From assembly GCF_025989125.1 (NCBI RefSeq), contig NZ_JAPDNR010000001.1, positions 1,718,301 to 1,782,300 on the forward strand: a stretch of DNA of 64,000 nt. The letters run 5' to 3'. Under the pieces are notes generated by a model, which saw nothing but the letters and a program-made list of their open reading frames with translations, had not been told where the DNA came from and did not search any database. Both the position numbers and the translations under genes were made by a program. The first letter of the stretch is position 1; each line of letters begins with the position of its first letter. Source of the stretch: Chitinophaga nivalis. GTDB taxonomy: Bacteria; Bacteroidota; Bacteroidia; Chitinophagales; Chitinophagaceae. Positions 52,304-60,631 of this stretch are shown here, piece after piece.

Positions 52304-52867
52304 ATGGCTCGTCCCGTTCAATATAATACCAAGGTTAAGATGGTGGAAATCCCGGAAGGATACTCCGGAGAAGGATTTTATGCCACTTCTTTTGATAAGG
52401 TGATAGGTCTGGCGCGTAGAAACTCGATCTGGCCGTTACCGTTTGCTACTTCCTGCTGTGGTATTGAATTCATGGCAACGATGGCAGCTACCTATGACCT
52501 GGCGCGTTTCGGTGCTGAACGTATGGCGTTTACACCCCGTCAGTGCGACCTGCTCATGGTAATGGGGACTATTTCCAAAAAAATGGGCCCTATTGTACGC
52601 CAGGTATACCTGCAAATGGCAGAACCCCGCTGGGTACTGGCAGTAGGTGCCTGCGCTTCCAGTGGCGGTATATTTGATACCTATTCCGTATTACAGGGCA
52701 TCGACCAGGTTATCCCGGTAGATGTGTATGTGCCGGGATGTCCTCCCAGACCGGAAGGCATTATCGACGGCTTCATGAAAATACAGGAACTGGTAGGCCA
52801 GGAAAGTCTCCGCCGCCGTAACTCCGACAAGTACAAAGAACTGATGGAGTCTTACGGTATCAAATAG
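52304..52867 (+). CDS. nuoB: NADH-quinone oxidoreductase subunit B
   Basis: This subunit (187 residues) holds the terminal iron-sulfur cluster N2 that reduces quinone. Its ligands are visible in ATSCCGIEF (two Cys), VGACASSGG and VPGCPPRPE. The N-terminal LARRNSIWPLPF region and the length are typical. Confidence 0.97.
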   Translation: MARPVQYNTKVKMVEIPEGYSGEGFYATSFDKVIGLARRNSIWPLPFATSCCGIEFMATMAATYDLARFGAERMAFTPRQCDLLMVMGTISKKMGPIVRQVYLQMAEPRWVLAVGACASSGGIFDTYSVLQGIDQVIPVDVYVPGCPPRPEGIIDGFMKIQELVGQESLRRRNSDKYKELMESYGIK

Positions 52868-52869
52868 CG

Positions 52870-52911
52870 GGTGAATGGTTAATCGTAAATCGTAAATTCA
52901 AATTGTTAATG
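52870..52911 (+). repeat. Heptamer tandem array before nuoC
   Basis: Six contiguous 7-base units fill the gap after nuoB and end exactly with the nuoC ATG: GGTGAAT, GGTTAAT, CGTAAAT (twice), a diverged unit, and GTTAATG (52905-52911), which contains the start codon. Confidence 0.7.
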
Positions 52912-53424
52912 TCTTTAACAAACGAACGCATACAGCAACGCCTGACGGAAAAGTTTGGAGATGTGCTTACCGGCTTTGAAGAGCCGTTTGGGCTGCTTAC
53001 CTTCACCGCGCAGAAAGATTATAACCTGAAAGTGATGCAATTCCTGTTTGATGATGAGGAATTGCGTTTTCGTTTTCTGACAGATGTGACTGCGGTGCAT
53101 TATCCGGAGAGAAAAGGAGAAGAACTGGCAGTAGTCTATCATTTACACAATTTCCAGGATAATGTCCGGATGCGGTTGAAAGTATTTGCACCGGTAGCAG
53201 CACCGCAGGTGTTTACAGCTACCCGGCTGTTTGAATCTGCCAACTGGATGGAACGCGAGACCTATGACTTTTTTGGGATCGATTTCGTAGGACATCCCAA
53301 CCTGAAACGTATCCTGAACGTGGATGAAATGGAATATTTCCCCATGCGTAAGGAATTCCCGCTGGAAGACTCCATGCGAATAGATAAAGACGACGAGATG
53401 TTTGGTCGGGGCGGAAACATTTAA
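52909..53424 (+). CDS. nuoC: NADH-quinone oxidoreductase subunit C
   Basis: This is a peripheral-arm subunit (171 residues) with the conserved RRF-type end region: ERETYDFFGIDFVGHPNLKRIL. It is separate here, not fused to NuoD as in E. coli. ATG 52909 was chosen because the TTG at 52903 lies inside the heptamer array. Confidence 0.95.
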   Translation: MSLTNERIQQRLTEKFGDVLTGFEEPFGLLTFTAQKDYNLKVMQFLFDDEELRFRFLTDVTAVHYPERKGEELAVVYHLHNFQDNVRMRLKVFAPVAAPQVFTATRLFESANWMERETYDFFGIDFVGHPNLKRILNVDEMEYFPMRKEFPLEDSMRIDKDDEMFGRGGNI

Positions 53425-53436
53425 TATTACTAGGAT

Positions 53437-54657
53437 ATGTTAGAGCAGAAACAACATATAAAGCTGCCGGAAGGCTCTATAGAAAAAGATACTACCACGC
53501 TGAACCTGGGTCCTACGCACCCGGCAACACATGGTGTATTTCAGAATATTCTGGAAATAGACGGGGAACGCATTGTCAGCGCTGAATCTACTGTAGGGTA
53601 TATTCACCGTGCATTTGAAAAAATCGCTGAACGTCGTCCTTACTACCAGATCACTCCCCTGACAGACCGTCTTAACTATTGCTCGGCCCCTATTAATAAT
53701 ATGGGCTGGCACCTGACTGTAGAAAAACTGCTGGGCGTGGAAACGCCTAAAAGAGTGGACTACATGCGGGTAATTATCATGGAGCTGGCGCGTATTGCAG
53801 ATCACCTGATCTGTAGTGCCGTAATGGGTGTGGATACCGGTGCGTTGACAGGGTTCGTTTACCTGATGACCTACCGCGAACTGATATACGAAATTTACGA
53901 AGAAATATGCGGCTCCCGCCTGACGACCAATATCGGCCGTGTGGGTGGCTTTGAAAGAAATTTCACGCCTGCTGCGTTTCAGAAAATAGAACGTTTCCTG
54001 GCTGAATTTCCGGCTGTACTGAAAGAATTCGAAACCATGCTCACCCGTAACCGTATTTTTATGGAACGGACCCAGGGCGTTGGCGGTATTTCAGCGGAAA
54101 GAGCTATGAGTTACGGTTTTACCGGTCCTAACCTGCGGGCGGCCGGTGTGGACTATGATGTGCGTATTGCTTCCCCTTACAGTTCTTACCAGGACTTCGA
54201 TTTCGCTGTACCTGTAGGTACTACCGGCGATAGCTACGACCGTTACCTGGTGCGTAATGCGGAAATGTGGGAAAGTATCAGCATCGTTCGTCAGGCCATG
54301 GAAAAACTGAAAGGTTTACCAGGAGATATCTACCATGCTGATGTACCGGCTTATTACCTGCCGGACAAAAAGGACGTATACACGAAGATGGAAGCATTGA
54401 TCTATCACTTTAAAATTGTGATGGGTGAATCAGAAATATTACCTGGTGAAATATACAATGCCGTAGAAGGTGCGAATGGTGAGCTGGGATTCTATCTGAT
54501 CAGTGATGGAGGCCGTAGCCCTTACAGGCTGCATTTCCGCCGTCCCTGCTTCATTTATTACCAGGCTTATCCTGAACTGGTAAAAGGAGCCATGCTGAGC
54601 GATGCGATCGTTTGTATGAGTAGTCTGAACCTGATTGCAGGAGAGCTGGATGCCTAG
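53437..54657 (+). CDS. nuoD: NADH-quinone oxidoreductase subunit D
   Basis: This 49-kDa-type subunit (406 residues) helps form the quinone site. It has LNLGPTHPATHG near the N-terminus, the YIHRAFEKIAE motif and the C-terminal ending LNLIAGELD. Only 12 bases separate it from nuoC. Confidence 0.97.
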   Translation: MLEQKQHIKLPEGSIEKDTTTLNLGPTHPATHGVFQNILEIDGERIVSAESTVGYIHRAFEKIAERRPYYQITPLTDRLNYCSAPINNMGWHLTVEKLLGVETPKRVDYMRVIIMELARIADHLICSAVMGVDTGALTGFVYLMTYRELIYEIYEEICGSRLTTNIGRVGGFERNFTPAAFQKIERFLAEFPAVLKEFETMLTRNRIFMERTQGVGGISAERAMSYGFTGPNLRAAGVDYDVRIASPYSSYQDFDFAVPVGTTGDSYDRYLVRNAEMWESISIVRQAMEKLKGLPGDIYHADVPAYYLPDKKDVYTKMEALIYHFKIVMGESEILPGEIYNAVEGANGELGFYLISDGGRSPYRLHFRRPCFIYYQAYPELVKGAMLSDAIVCMSSLNLIAGELDA

Positions 54658-54700
54658 TCATTCTGATTGAATATTTTGAAGATTAAAGCTGATTAAAATA

Positions 54701-55204
54701 ATGGCTGTAGTTCAATTTTCTGAAGAGAAACTGAATAAAGTAAAAGAAATCATTGCACGCTACCCGGAAGGCAAGCAGAAAAGTGCATTGATACCTGTGC
54801 TGCACCTGGCTCAGGAATCATTTGACGGATGGTTGAGTGCAGAGACGATGGACTATGTTGCATCACTTTTGCAACTGAAACCCATTGAAGTATACGAAGT
54901 AGCCACTTTCTATAGCATGTTTAACCTGAAACCGGTAGGTGCTTATCTCTTTGAGGTATGTCATACAGGTCCGTGCATGGTAAGCGGTTCTGATCAGATC
55001 ATTGACTATATAAAAAGCAAGTTGGGTATTGGCGTAGGCGAAACTACCGCGGATGGCCTTTTCACCCTTAAAACGGTGGAATGCCTCGGTGCCTGCGGAT
55101 ATGCACCCATGATGCAGTTAGGAAAACATTATCGCGAACACCTGACACCAGCAAAAGTAGATGAAATCATTGCTGAATGCCGGGCAAACGCAAACGCAAA
55201 CTGA
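54701..55204 (+). CDS. nuoE: NADH-quinone oxidoreductase subunit E
   Basis: This is the [2Fe-2S] thioredoxin-like subunit (167 residues) of the NADH-oxidising module. Its four Cys ligands are in EVCHTGPCM and VECLGACGYAP. Its stop TGA shares its A with the ATG of the next small gene. Confidence 0.96.
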   Translation: MAVVQFSEEKLNKVKEIIARYPEGKQKSALIPVLHLAQESFDGWLSAETMDYVASLLQLKPIEVYEVATFYSMFNLKPVGAYLFEVCHTGPCMVSGSDQIIDYIKSKLGIGVGETTADGLFTLKTVECLGACGYAPMMQLGKHYREHLTPAKVDEIIAECRANANAN

Positions 55205-55416
55205 TGCATCCAAAAAATAACAGAACCATGCGTATAAAGGGATGGTATCAGCGTCACAGGTTGCAACTGCTGGAAGCAGTACTGTTAATGGGCTTACTTA
55301 CGGCCCTGTGGCGGATCGATAACTGGTTGGTTTCCCTCGTGTGTGGTTTGAGTGCCGGGCTGTTGTTTTATCGCCTGGCTGAACGCATGTCACAACACGG
55401 TATACGTAAGGCATAA
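55204..55416 (+). CDS. Small membrane protein inside the nuo operon
   Basis: The 70-residue product has a basic N-terminus and two hydrophobic segments (about 24-38 and 43-58), ending in basic residues. The start overlaps the nuoE stop as TGATG, a sign of translational coupling. It is not a known core complex I subunit, and it sits between nuoE and nuoF. It may be an accessory or assembly factor. A later start at ATG 55231 is possible. Confidence 0.7.
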   Translation: MHPKNNRTMRIKGWYQRHRLQLLEAVLLMGLLTALWRIDNWLVSLVCGLSAGLLFYRLAERMSQHGIRKA

Positions 55417-55485
55417 AAGATATACACAAAAAATCTGTTAATGGTAGCCGGATATACCGGATATCATTAAACCATAAGGAAGAAA

Positions 55486-56844
55486 ATGGGACGCAAATTA
55501 CTGTTAGACAAAGCACATATAGAAGGTATCCGGTATTATGATACTTACCGGAGCAACGGCGGTTATGCGGCAGCTGAAAAAGCGCTGAAAAGCATGGGCC
55601 CCGAAGGCGTACTGGAGGAAGTGAAGAAGAGTGGCCTGAGAGGCCGGGGTGGTGCGGGTTTTCCTACCGGTTTAAAATGGAGCTTCATCGCCAGGCCGGA
55701 AGGTGTTCCCCGTTATCTCGTTTGTAATGCAGATGAATCAGAGCCGGGTACTTTTAAAGACCGTTATCTGATGGAATTCATTCCGCACCTCCTCATTGAA
55801 GGGTTGCTGATTTCCAGCTTTGCATTAGGCGCTAACAGTGCGTACATCTACATCCGTGGTGAATATGCCTGGATTCCGGACATCCTGGAGCAGGCCATCG
55901 CAGAAGCAAAAAATAAAGGCTGGCTGGGTAAAAATATCCAGGGCACCGGTTTCGATCTGGAAATATATGTACAACGCGGCGCCGGCGCTTATATCTGTGG
56001 GGAGGAAACTGCCCTGATAGAATCCCTGGAAGGTAAACGCGGTAATCCCCGTATCAAACCTCCTTTCCCGGCAGTAAAAGGATTATGGCAGTGCCCTACT
56101 GTTGTAAACAATGTGGAAACCCTCGCAGCCGTTGTGCCCATCATCAATATCGGCGGCGATGAATATATTAAATACGGCACCGGCAAATCTACCGGTACCA
56201 AACTGATCTCCGCCTGCGGTAATATCAACAAACCCGGTGTTTATGAGATCGAAATGAACATCTCTGTAGAAGAATTTATTTACTCCGATGAATACTGCGG
56301 CGGTATCAAAAATGGTAAACGCCTGAAAGCCTGTATTCCCGGAGGATCTTCCGTTCCGGTATTACCAGCTAACCTGCTGCTGAAAACCGCTAAAGGTGAA
56401 ACCCGCATGATGACGTACGAAAGCCTCAGTGATGGCGGATTTGCTACCGGTTCCATGTTGGGTTCCGGTGGATTTATTGTGATGGACGAAGACCAGTGTA
56501 TTGTACGTAACACCCTCACTTTTGCCCGTTTCTACCACCATGAAAGCTGCGGTCAGTGCAGCCCTTGCCGCGAAGGTACCGGCTGGATGAAAAAAGTCCT
56601 GCTGAACCTCGAAAACGGTAAAGGTAAAATGAGTGATATCGATCTGCTGTGGGATATTCAGCGTAAAATAGAAGGAAATACGATTTGCCCGCTCGGTGAT
56701 GCTGCTGCATGGCCGGTAGCTGCTGCTATCCGTCATTTCCGTGACGAGTTTGAATGGCACGTAACCCATCCGGAAGAAGCGCTCACCCGCAACTTCGGCC
56801 TGGCACACTACGCAGATCCGCTGACAATACCTGCCGCTGTATAA
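55486..56844 (+). CDS. nuoF: NADH-quinone oxidoreductase subunit F
   Basis: This is the NADH- and FMN-binding subunit (452 residues). The binding loop is GLRGRGGAGFPTGLKW, the FMN/NADH region includes NADESEPGTFKDR, and the [4Fe-4S] cluster uses ESCGQCSPCREGTGW plus the Cys in TICPLGDAAAW. Confidence 0.97.
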   Translation: MGRKLLLDKAHIEGIRYYDTYRSNGGYAAAEKALKSMGPEGVLEEVKKSGLRGRGGAGFPTGLKWSFIARPEGVPRYLVCNADESEPGTFKDRYLMEFIPHLLIEGLLISSFALGANSAYIYIRGEYAWIPDILEQAIAEAKNKGWLGKNIQGTGFDLEIYVQRGAGAYICGEETALIESLEGKRGNPRIKPPFPAVKGLWQCPTVVNNVETLAAVVPIINIGGDEYIKYGTGKSTGTKLISACGNINKPGVYEIEMNISVEEFIYSDEYCGGIKNGKRLKACIPGGSSVPVLPANLLLKTAKGETRMMTYESLSDGGFATGSMLGSGGFIVMDEDQCIVRNTLTFARFYHHESCGQCSPCREGTGWMKKVLLNLENGKGKMSDIDLLWDIQRKIEGNTICPLGDAAAWPVAAAIRHFRDEFEWHVTHPEEALTRNFGLAHYADPLTIPAAV

Positions 56845-56923
56845 CGGCAATGCATATACTGAATTAAGGAATCAATATATAAATAAACGTTGCTCTCCCG
56901 GAGAGCAAAAAAGATATATCAAG

Positions 56924-58021
56924 ATGGCGGAGGAAATAAAATTATTCAAGGTTAAGATCGATAACATCTCTGTGGAGGTAGAACCCGGTACAACCATTCT
57001 CAATGCGGCGAGGAAGATAGGAGGAGATATTGTGCCGCCGGCCATGTGCTACTATTCCAAACTGAATGGCAGCGGTGGTAAATGCCGTACCTGCCTGGTA
57101 AAAGTATCCAAAGGCTCCGATGCCGATCCGCGCCCGATGCCTAAACTGGTGGCCAGCTGCCGTACTACTGTTATGGATGGTATGGAAGTCGCCAACATCA
57201 CCTCTCCTGAAGTACAGGAGGCCCGTAAAGGAGTGGTGGAATTCCTGCTGCTCAATCACCCGCTGGATTGTCCGGTTTGCGACCAGGCCGGTGAATGTCA
57301 CCTGCAGGATCTGAGCTACGAACATGGCGCAGACAGCACCCGCTACGAATTTAAACGCAGAACTTTTGATAAAATAGATATAGGCGATAAAATCAAATTA
57401 CACATGACCCGTTGCATCCTTTGCTACCGTTGTGTGTATACAGCAGACCAGCTCACCAACAAACGGGAACACGGTGTCCTGGGCCGTGGTGATGCTTCTG
57501 AAATCAGCACCTATATCTCCCAATCACTGGATAACGACTTTATCGGTAACGTAATCGATGTATGTCCGGTAGGCGCTTTAACCGATCAGACCTTCCGTTT
57601 CAAAAACAGGGTATGGTTCCTGAAGCCGGTAGATGCACACCGTCACTGCGACAACGAAAAATGCTGCGGTAAAACGGTATTGTGGATGCGCGGAGACGAA
57701 GTATTCCGTGTGACTGCCCGCAAAGACCAATATGGAGAAGTAGAAGACTTTATCTGTGATACCTGCCGTTTCGATAAAAAAGAAGCGAAAGACTGGGTGA
57801 TCGAAGGACCACGTAAAATAGACCGTCAGAGCGTTATTTCCCAGGGACATTACGTGAATACGGTAAAACCTAAAGATCCGCTGGTAGAAGTACTGGATGG
57901 AAGGAAACCTAAATTGTTGTTCGATATTCACTCCGAAAGCCAGGTAAACAGGCCGGAAGTAGATTTGTCGAAAATAGACGGCCCGGCTCACTCCAATGAC
58001 TTTACAAAGCAACAATCGTAA
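56924..58021 (+). CDS. nuoG: NADH-quinone oxidoreductase subunit G, short form
   Basis: The 365-residue iron-sulfur subunit has the N-terminal [2Fe-2S] ferredoxin domain, His-Cys and [4Fe-4S] clusters (DCPVCDQAGECHLQD, MTRCILCYRCVY, DVCPVGAL), and a further Cys-rich segment (CDNEKCCGKTV... CDTCRF). The long molybdopterin-like C-terminal domain of usual NuoG (about 700-900 residues) is absent, and the C-terminus is a short polar tail. The next gene starts 27 bases on, so this is not a frameshift. Such short forms occur in this phylum. Confidence 0.93.
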   Translation: MAEEIKLFKVKIDNISVEVEPGTTILNAARKIGGDIVPPAMCYYSKLNGSGGKCRTCLVKVSKGSDADPRPMPKLVASCRTTVMDGMEVANITSPEVQEARKGVVEFLLLNHPLDCPVCDQAGECHLQDLSYEHGADSTRYEFKRRTFDKIDIGDKIKLHMTRCILCYRCVYTADQLTNKREHGVLGRGDASEISTYISQSLDNDFIGNVIDVCPVGALTDQTFRFKNRVWFLKPVDAHRHCDNEKCCGKTVLWMRGDEVFRVTARKDQYGEVEDFICDTCRFDKKEAKDWVIEGPRKIDRQSVISQGHYVNTVKPKDPLVEVLDGRKPKLLFDIHSESQVNRPEVDLSKIDGPAHSNDFTKQQS

Positions 58022-58051
58022 TTCGTAATTCGTAATCCGCAATTGGTAATG
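58017..58051 (+). repeat. Heptamer tandem array joining nuoG and nuoH
   Basis: Five units of 7 bases in a row: CGTAATT twice, CGTAATC, CGCAATT and GGTAATG. The nuoG stop codon (TAA, 58019-58021) is in the first unit and the nuoH start codon (ATG, 58049-58051) is in the last one. Confidence 0.8.
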
Positions 58052-59092
58052 ACGTTATTAAGCATAGACTGGTTTTTTATTATTGAAAAAGTACTCCTGA
58101 TTTCAGCAGTACTGGTACTTTCCCTGGTAGTAGCCATGTACTCTACCTGGGGTGAAAGAAAGGTAGCGGCATGGATACAGGATCGTTTAGGTCCTAACCG
58201 TGCAGGTCCGATGGGATTGCTGCAGCCACTGGCCGATGGCGGTAAACTCTTCTTCAAGGAAGAAATTATTCCTACCCATGCCAATCGCTTCATGTTTATC
58301 CTGGGTCCTTCCATTGCCATGATGGTGGCTTGTATGACCAGCGCCGTTATTCCGTGGGGTGATAACCTCACGATTGCCGGCCGCACGGTTTCCCTGCAGG
58401 TAGCTGACGTAAACATCGGTATCCTCTTCATTTTCGGAGTAGTAAGTATGGGTGTTTATGGTATCATGATCGGCGGATGGGCGTCTAACAATAAATACTC
58501 CCTGCTGGCTTCCGTTCGTGCAGCTTCGCAGATCATCTCCTACGAACTGCCAATGGGTCTGGCGCTGATAGCCTTGCTGATGCTCACCGGCACCCTCAGC
58601 CTGAAAGAAATTGTGGAAGCACAGCGGCATGGTCTGTGGAACGTAGTATACCAACCACTCGGATTTTTTATCTTCCTGATATGCGCTTTTGCGGAATGTA
58701 ACCGTACTCCTTTCGACTTACCGGAAGCAGAGAACGAACTGAATGGTGGTTACCACCTGGAATATTCTTCCATGAAACTGGGTTTCTTCCTTTTCGCAGA
58801 GTATATTAACATGTTTATCAGTTCTGCCCTGATGGCGACCATGTATTTTGGTGGCTATGCTTTCCCTTTCATGGACAGCCTGGGTCTGAGCCCGAATATG
58901 TTGACTGTTTTAGGCTTCCTGGCATTGTTCATCAAAACATTGCTCTTCATATTCCTGTTTATGTGGGTACGCTGGACCATCCCGAGATTCCGGTATGATC
59001 AGCTGATGCGTTTGGGCTGGAAAGTATTGATTCCGCTGGCGTTGGCGAATATGTTGATTACAGGAGCTGTAGTATTGATGCGTCAACACTAA
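58049..59092 (+). CDS. nuoH: NADH-quinone oxidoreductase subunit H
   Basis: This membrane subunit (347 residues) links the peripheral arm to the proton-pumping arm and lines the quinone channel. Conserved segments are RKVAAWIQDRLGPNRAGP, ADGGKLFFKEE and EYSSMKLGFFLFAEYINMF. About eight helices. ATG 58049 was chosen over the TTG at 58043, which lies within the array. Confidence 0.96.
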   Translation: MTLLSIDWFFIIEKVLLISAVLVLSLVVAMYSTWGERKVAAWIQDRLGPNRAGPMGLLQPLADGGKLFFKEEIIPTHANRFMFILGPSIAMMVACMTSAVIPWGDNLTIAGRTVSLQVADVNIGILFIFGVVSMGVYGIMIGGWASNNKYSLLASVRAASQIISYELPMGLALIALLMLTGTLSLKEIVEAQRHGLWNVVYQPLGFFIFLICAFAECNRTPFDLPEAENELNGGYHLEYSSMKLGFFLFAEYINMFISSALMATMYFGGYAFPFMDSLGLSPNMLTVLGFLALFIKTLLFIFLFMWVRWTIPRFRYDQLMRLGWKVLIPLALANMLITGAVVLMRQH

Positions 59093-59145
59093 TTAATTAC
59101 TAATGAAGTACACACCGCTGGTGTGGATTAAATAAAGCATTTATT

Positions 59146-59652
59146 ATGCAAGCATTAACAAACAGGGCAAAAGCAGTAGACCGCAGGCCTATGACTTTCA
59201 TGGAGAAACTCTATATCCCCGCTATCGCAAAAGGGATGAGTATTACCATGAAACACCTTTTTCAACGTAAGGCAACGGTAAGTTTTCCGGAAAAGAAACG
59301 TGATTTCAGCCCGGTATTCCGTGGTTTGCACGTATTGAACCGGGACGAGGAAGGACGTGAAAGATGCACTGCGTGTGGATTATGTGCGGTGGCCTGTCCG
59401 GCAGAAGCCATTACCATGGAAGCTGCGGAAAGATTACCGGGAGAAGAAAACCTGTACCGCGAAGAGAAATACGCCGCAAAATATGAAATCAATATGCTGC
59501 GTTGTATTTTCTGTGGTTTCTGTGAAGAAGCCTGCCCGAAAGATGCGGTATATATGTCTGAAACATTTGCTCCGGCAAACTATCAGCGTAAAGGTTTCAT
59601 TTACGGAAAAGATGATCTGCTGATTCCTCATCCGAAAGAGCAGGGTAAATAA
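59146..59652 (+). CDS. nuoI: NADH-quinone oxidoreductase subunit I
   Basis: This ferredoxin-like subunit (168 residues) has two [4Fe-4S] clusters: CTACGLCAVACP and CIFCGFCEEACP. It carries electrons toward NuoB. Confidence 0.97.
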   Translation: MQALTNRAKAVDRRPMTFMEKLYIPAIAKGMSITMKHLFQRKATVSFPEKKRDFSPVFRGLHVLNRDEEGRERCTACGLCAVACPAEAITMEAAERLPGEENLYREEKYAAKYEINMLRCIFCGFCEEACPKDAVYMSETFAPANYQRKGFIYGKDDLLIPHPKEQGK

Positions 59653-59701
59653 TTATTCACAGCGCACATAGCTAAAAATACAATAGTCAAACATAGCAGA
59701 G

Positions 59702-60202
59702 ATGGGAATGAGTACACAACAAATAATTTTCATGGTGCTTTCGTTCATTGCGCTGGTATCAGCGTTGGGCGTGGTATTGAGTAAGAATCCCGTGACGAGC
59801 GTATTGTGCCTGATCGTAACCTTCTTTACCATTGCAGGTCACTACATCATGCTGAATGCCCAGTTCCTGGCGGTGGTACACATCATTGTTTATTCCGGCG
59901 CCATCATGGTACTGTTCCTGTATGTGATGATGCTGATGAATATGAATGCAGACCTGGAACCACAGAAACGTAACTGGCTGAAGTATGCCGGCGCGATCAG
60001 CGGCGGCGCCTTACTGGTAGTACTGGTAGCTGCGCTGCGTGATGCCAGCATGCCCGGACTGACGTCGCAGGCTACGGAAGTAGGATTGATCAAAAATCTG
60101 GGCCAGATCCTGTTCAAACAGTATGTGGTACCTTTTGAGGTGAGCAGCATCCTGTTCCTCAGCGCCATGGTAGGTGCCGTGGTAATCGGAAAAAAGGATT
60201 AA
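59702..60202 (+). CDS. nuoJ: NADH-quinone oxidoreductase subunit J
   Basis: This membrane subunit (166 residues) has five predicted helices and the conserved VVHIIVYSGAIMVLFLYVMML segment (seen in part as IVYSGAIMVLF). The second ATG, at 59708, is an alternative start. Confidence 0.95.
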   Translation: MGMSTQQIIFMVLSFIALVSALGVVLSKNPVTSVLCLIVTFFTIAGHYIMLNAQFLAVVHIIVYSGAIMVLFLYVMMLMNMNADLEPQKRNWLKYAGAISGGALLVVLVAALRDASMPGLTSQATEVGLIKNLGQILFKQYVVPFEVSSILFLSAMVGAVVIGKKD

Positions 60203-60226
60203 GCCGTTATAACGTGAAGCGTACAA

Positions 60227-60254
60227 CGTTATTCACAATTTGTAATTCGTAATT
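60227..60254 (+). repeat. Heptamer tandem array before nuoK
   Basis: Four 7-base units (CGTTATT, CACAATT, TGTAATT and CGTAATT) end 6 bases before the nuoK ATG at 60261. Confidence 0.65.
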
Positions 60255-60260
60255 TATTTT

Positions 60261-60578
60261 ATGCCTGTTCAATATTACATATTTCTAAGTATTGCCTTAT
60301 TCTGTATAGGTGTAATGGGAGTATTGATGCGCAGAAATGCGATCATCATTTTTATGTGTGTGGAGCTGATGCTGAATGCGGTAAACCTCCTGATGGTAGC
60401 ATTTTCCAAAATGTGGGCAGATGCAGGTAAGATAGATGCCGGCGGCGCACAGCTGTTTGTATTCTTTATTATGGTGGTGGCAGCTGCGGAAGTAGCAGTA
60501 GGCCTGGCTATTATTACAATGGTCTACAGAAATACACATTCGGTAGATATTAACATTCTTAACAGGCTGAAAAATTAA
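60261..60578 (+). CDS. nuoK: NADH-quinone oxidoreductase subunit K
   Basis: This is a three-helix membrane subunit (105 residues) with the conserved Glu-containing motif FMCVELMLNAVNLL and VAAAEVAVGLAI. It belongs to the proton-pumping arm. Confidence 0.96.
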   Translation: MPVQYYIFLSIALFCIGVMGVLMRRNAIIIFMCVELMLNAVNLLMVAFSKMWADAGKIDAGGAQLFVFFIMVVAAAEVAVGLAIITMVYRNTHSVDINILNRLKN

Positions 60579-60631
60579 TAATTCCCTTTTCTGATTATTA
60601 ATTTCTTCGACGTCGTAAATAGAATTGATAA

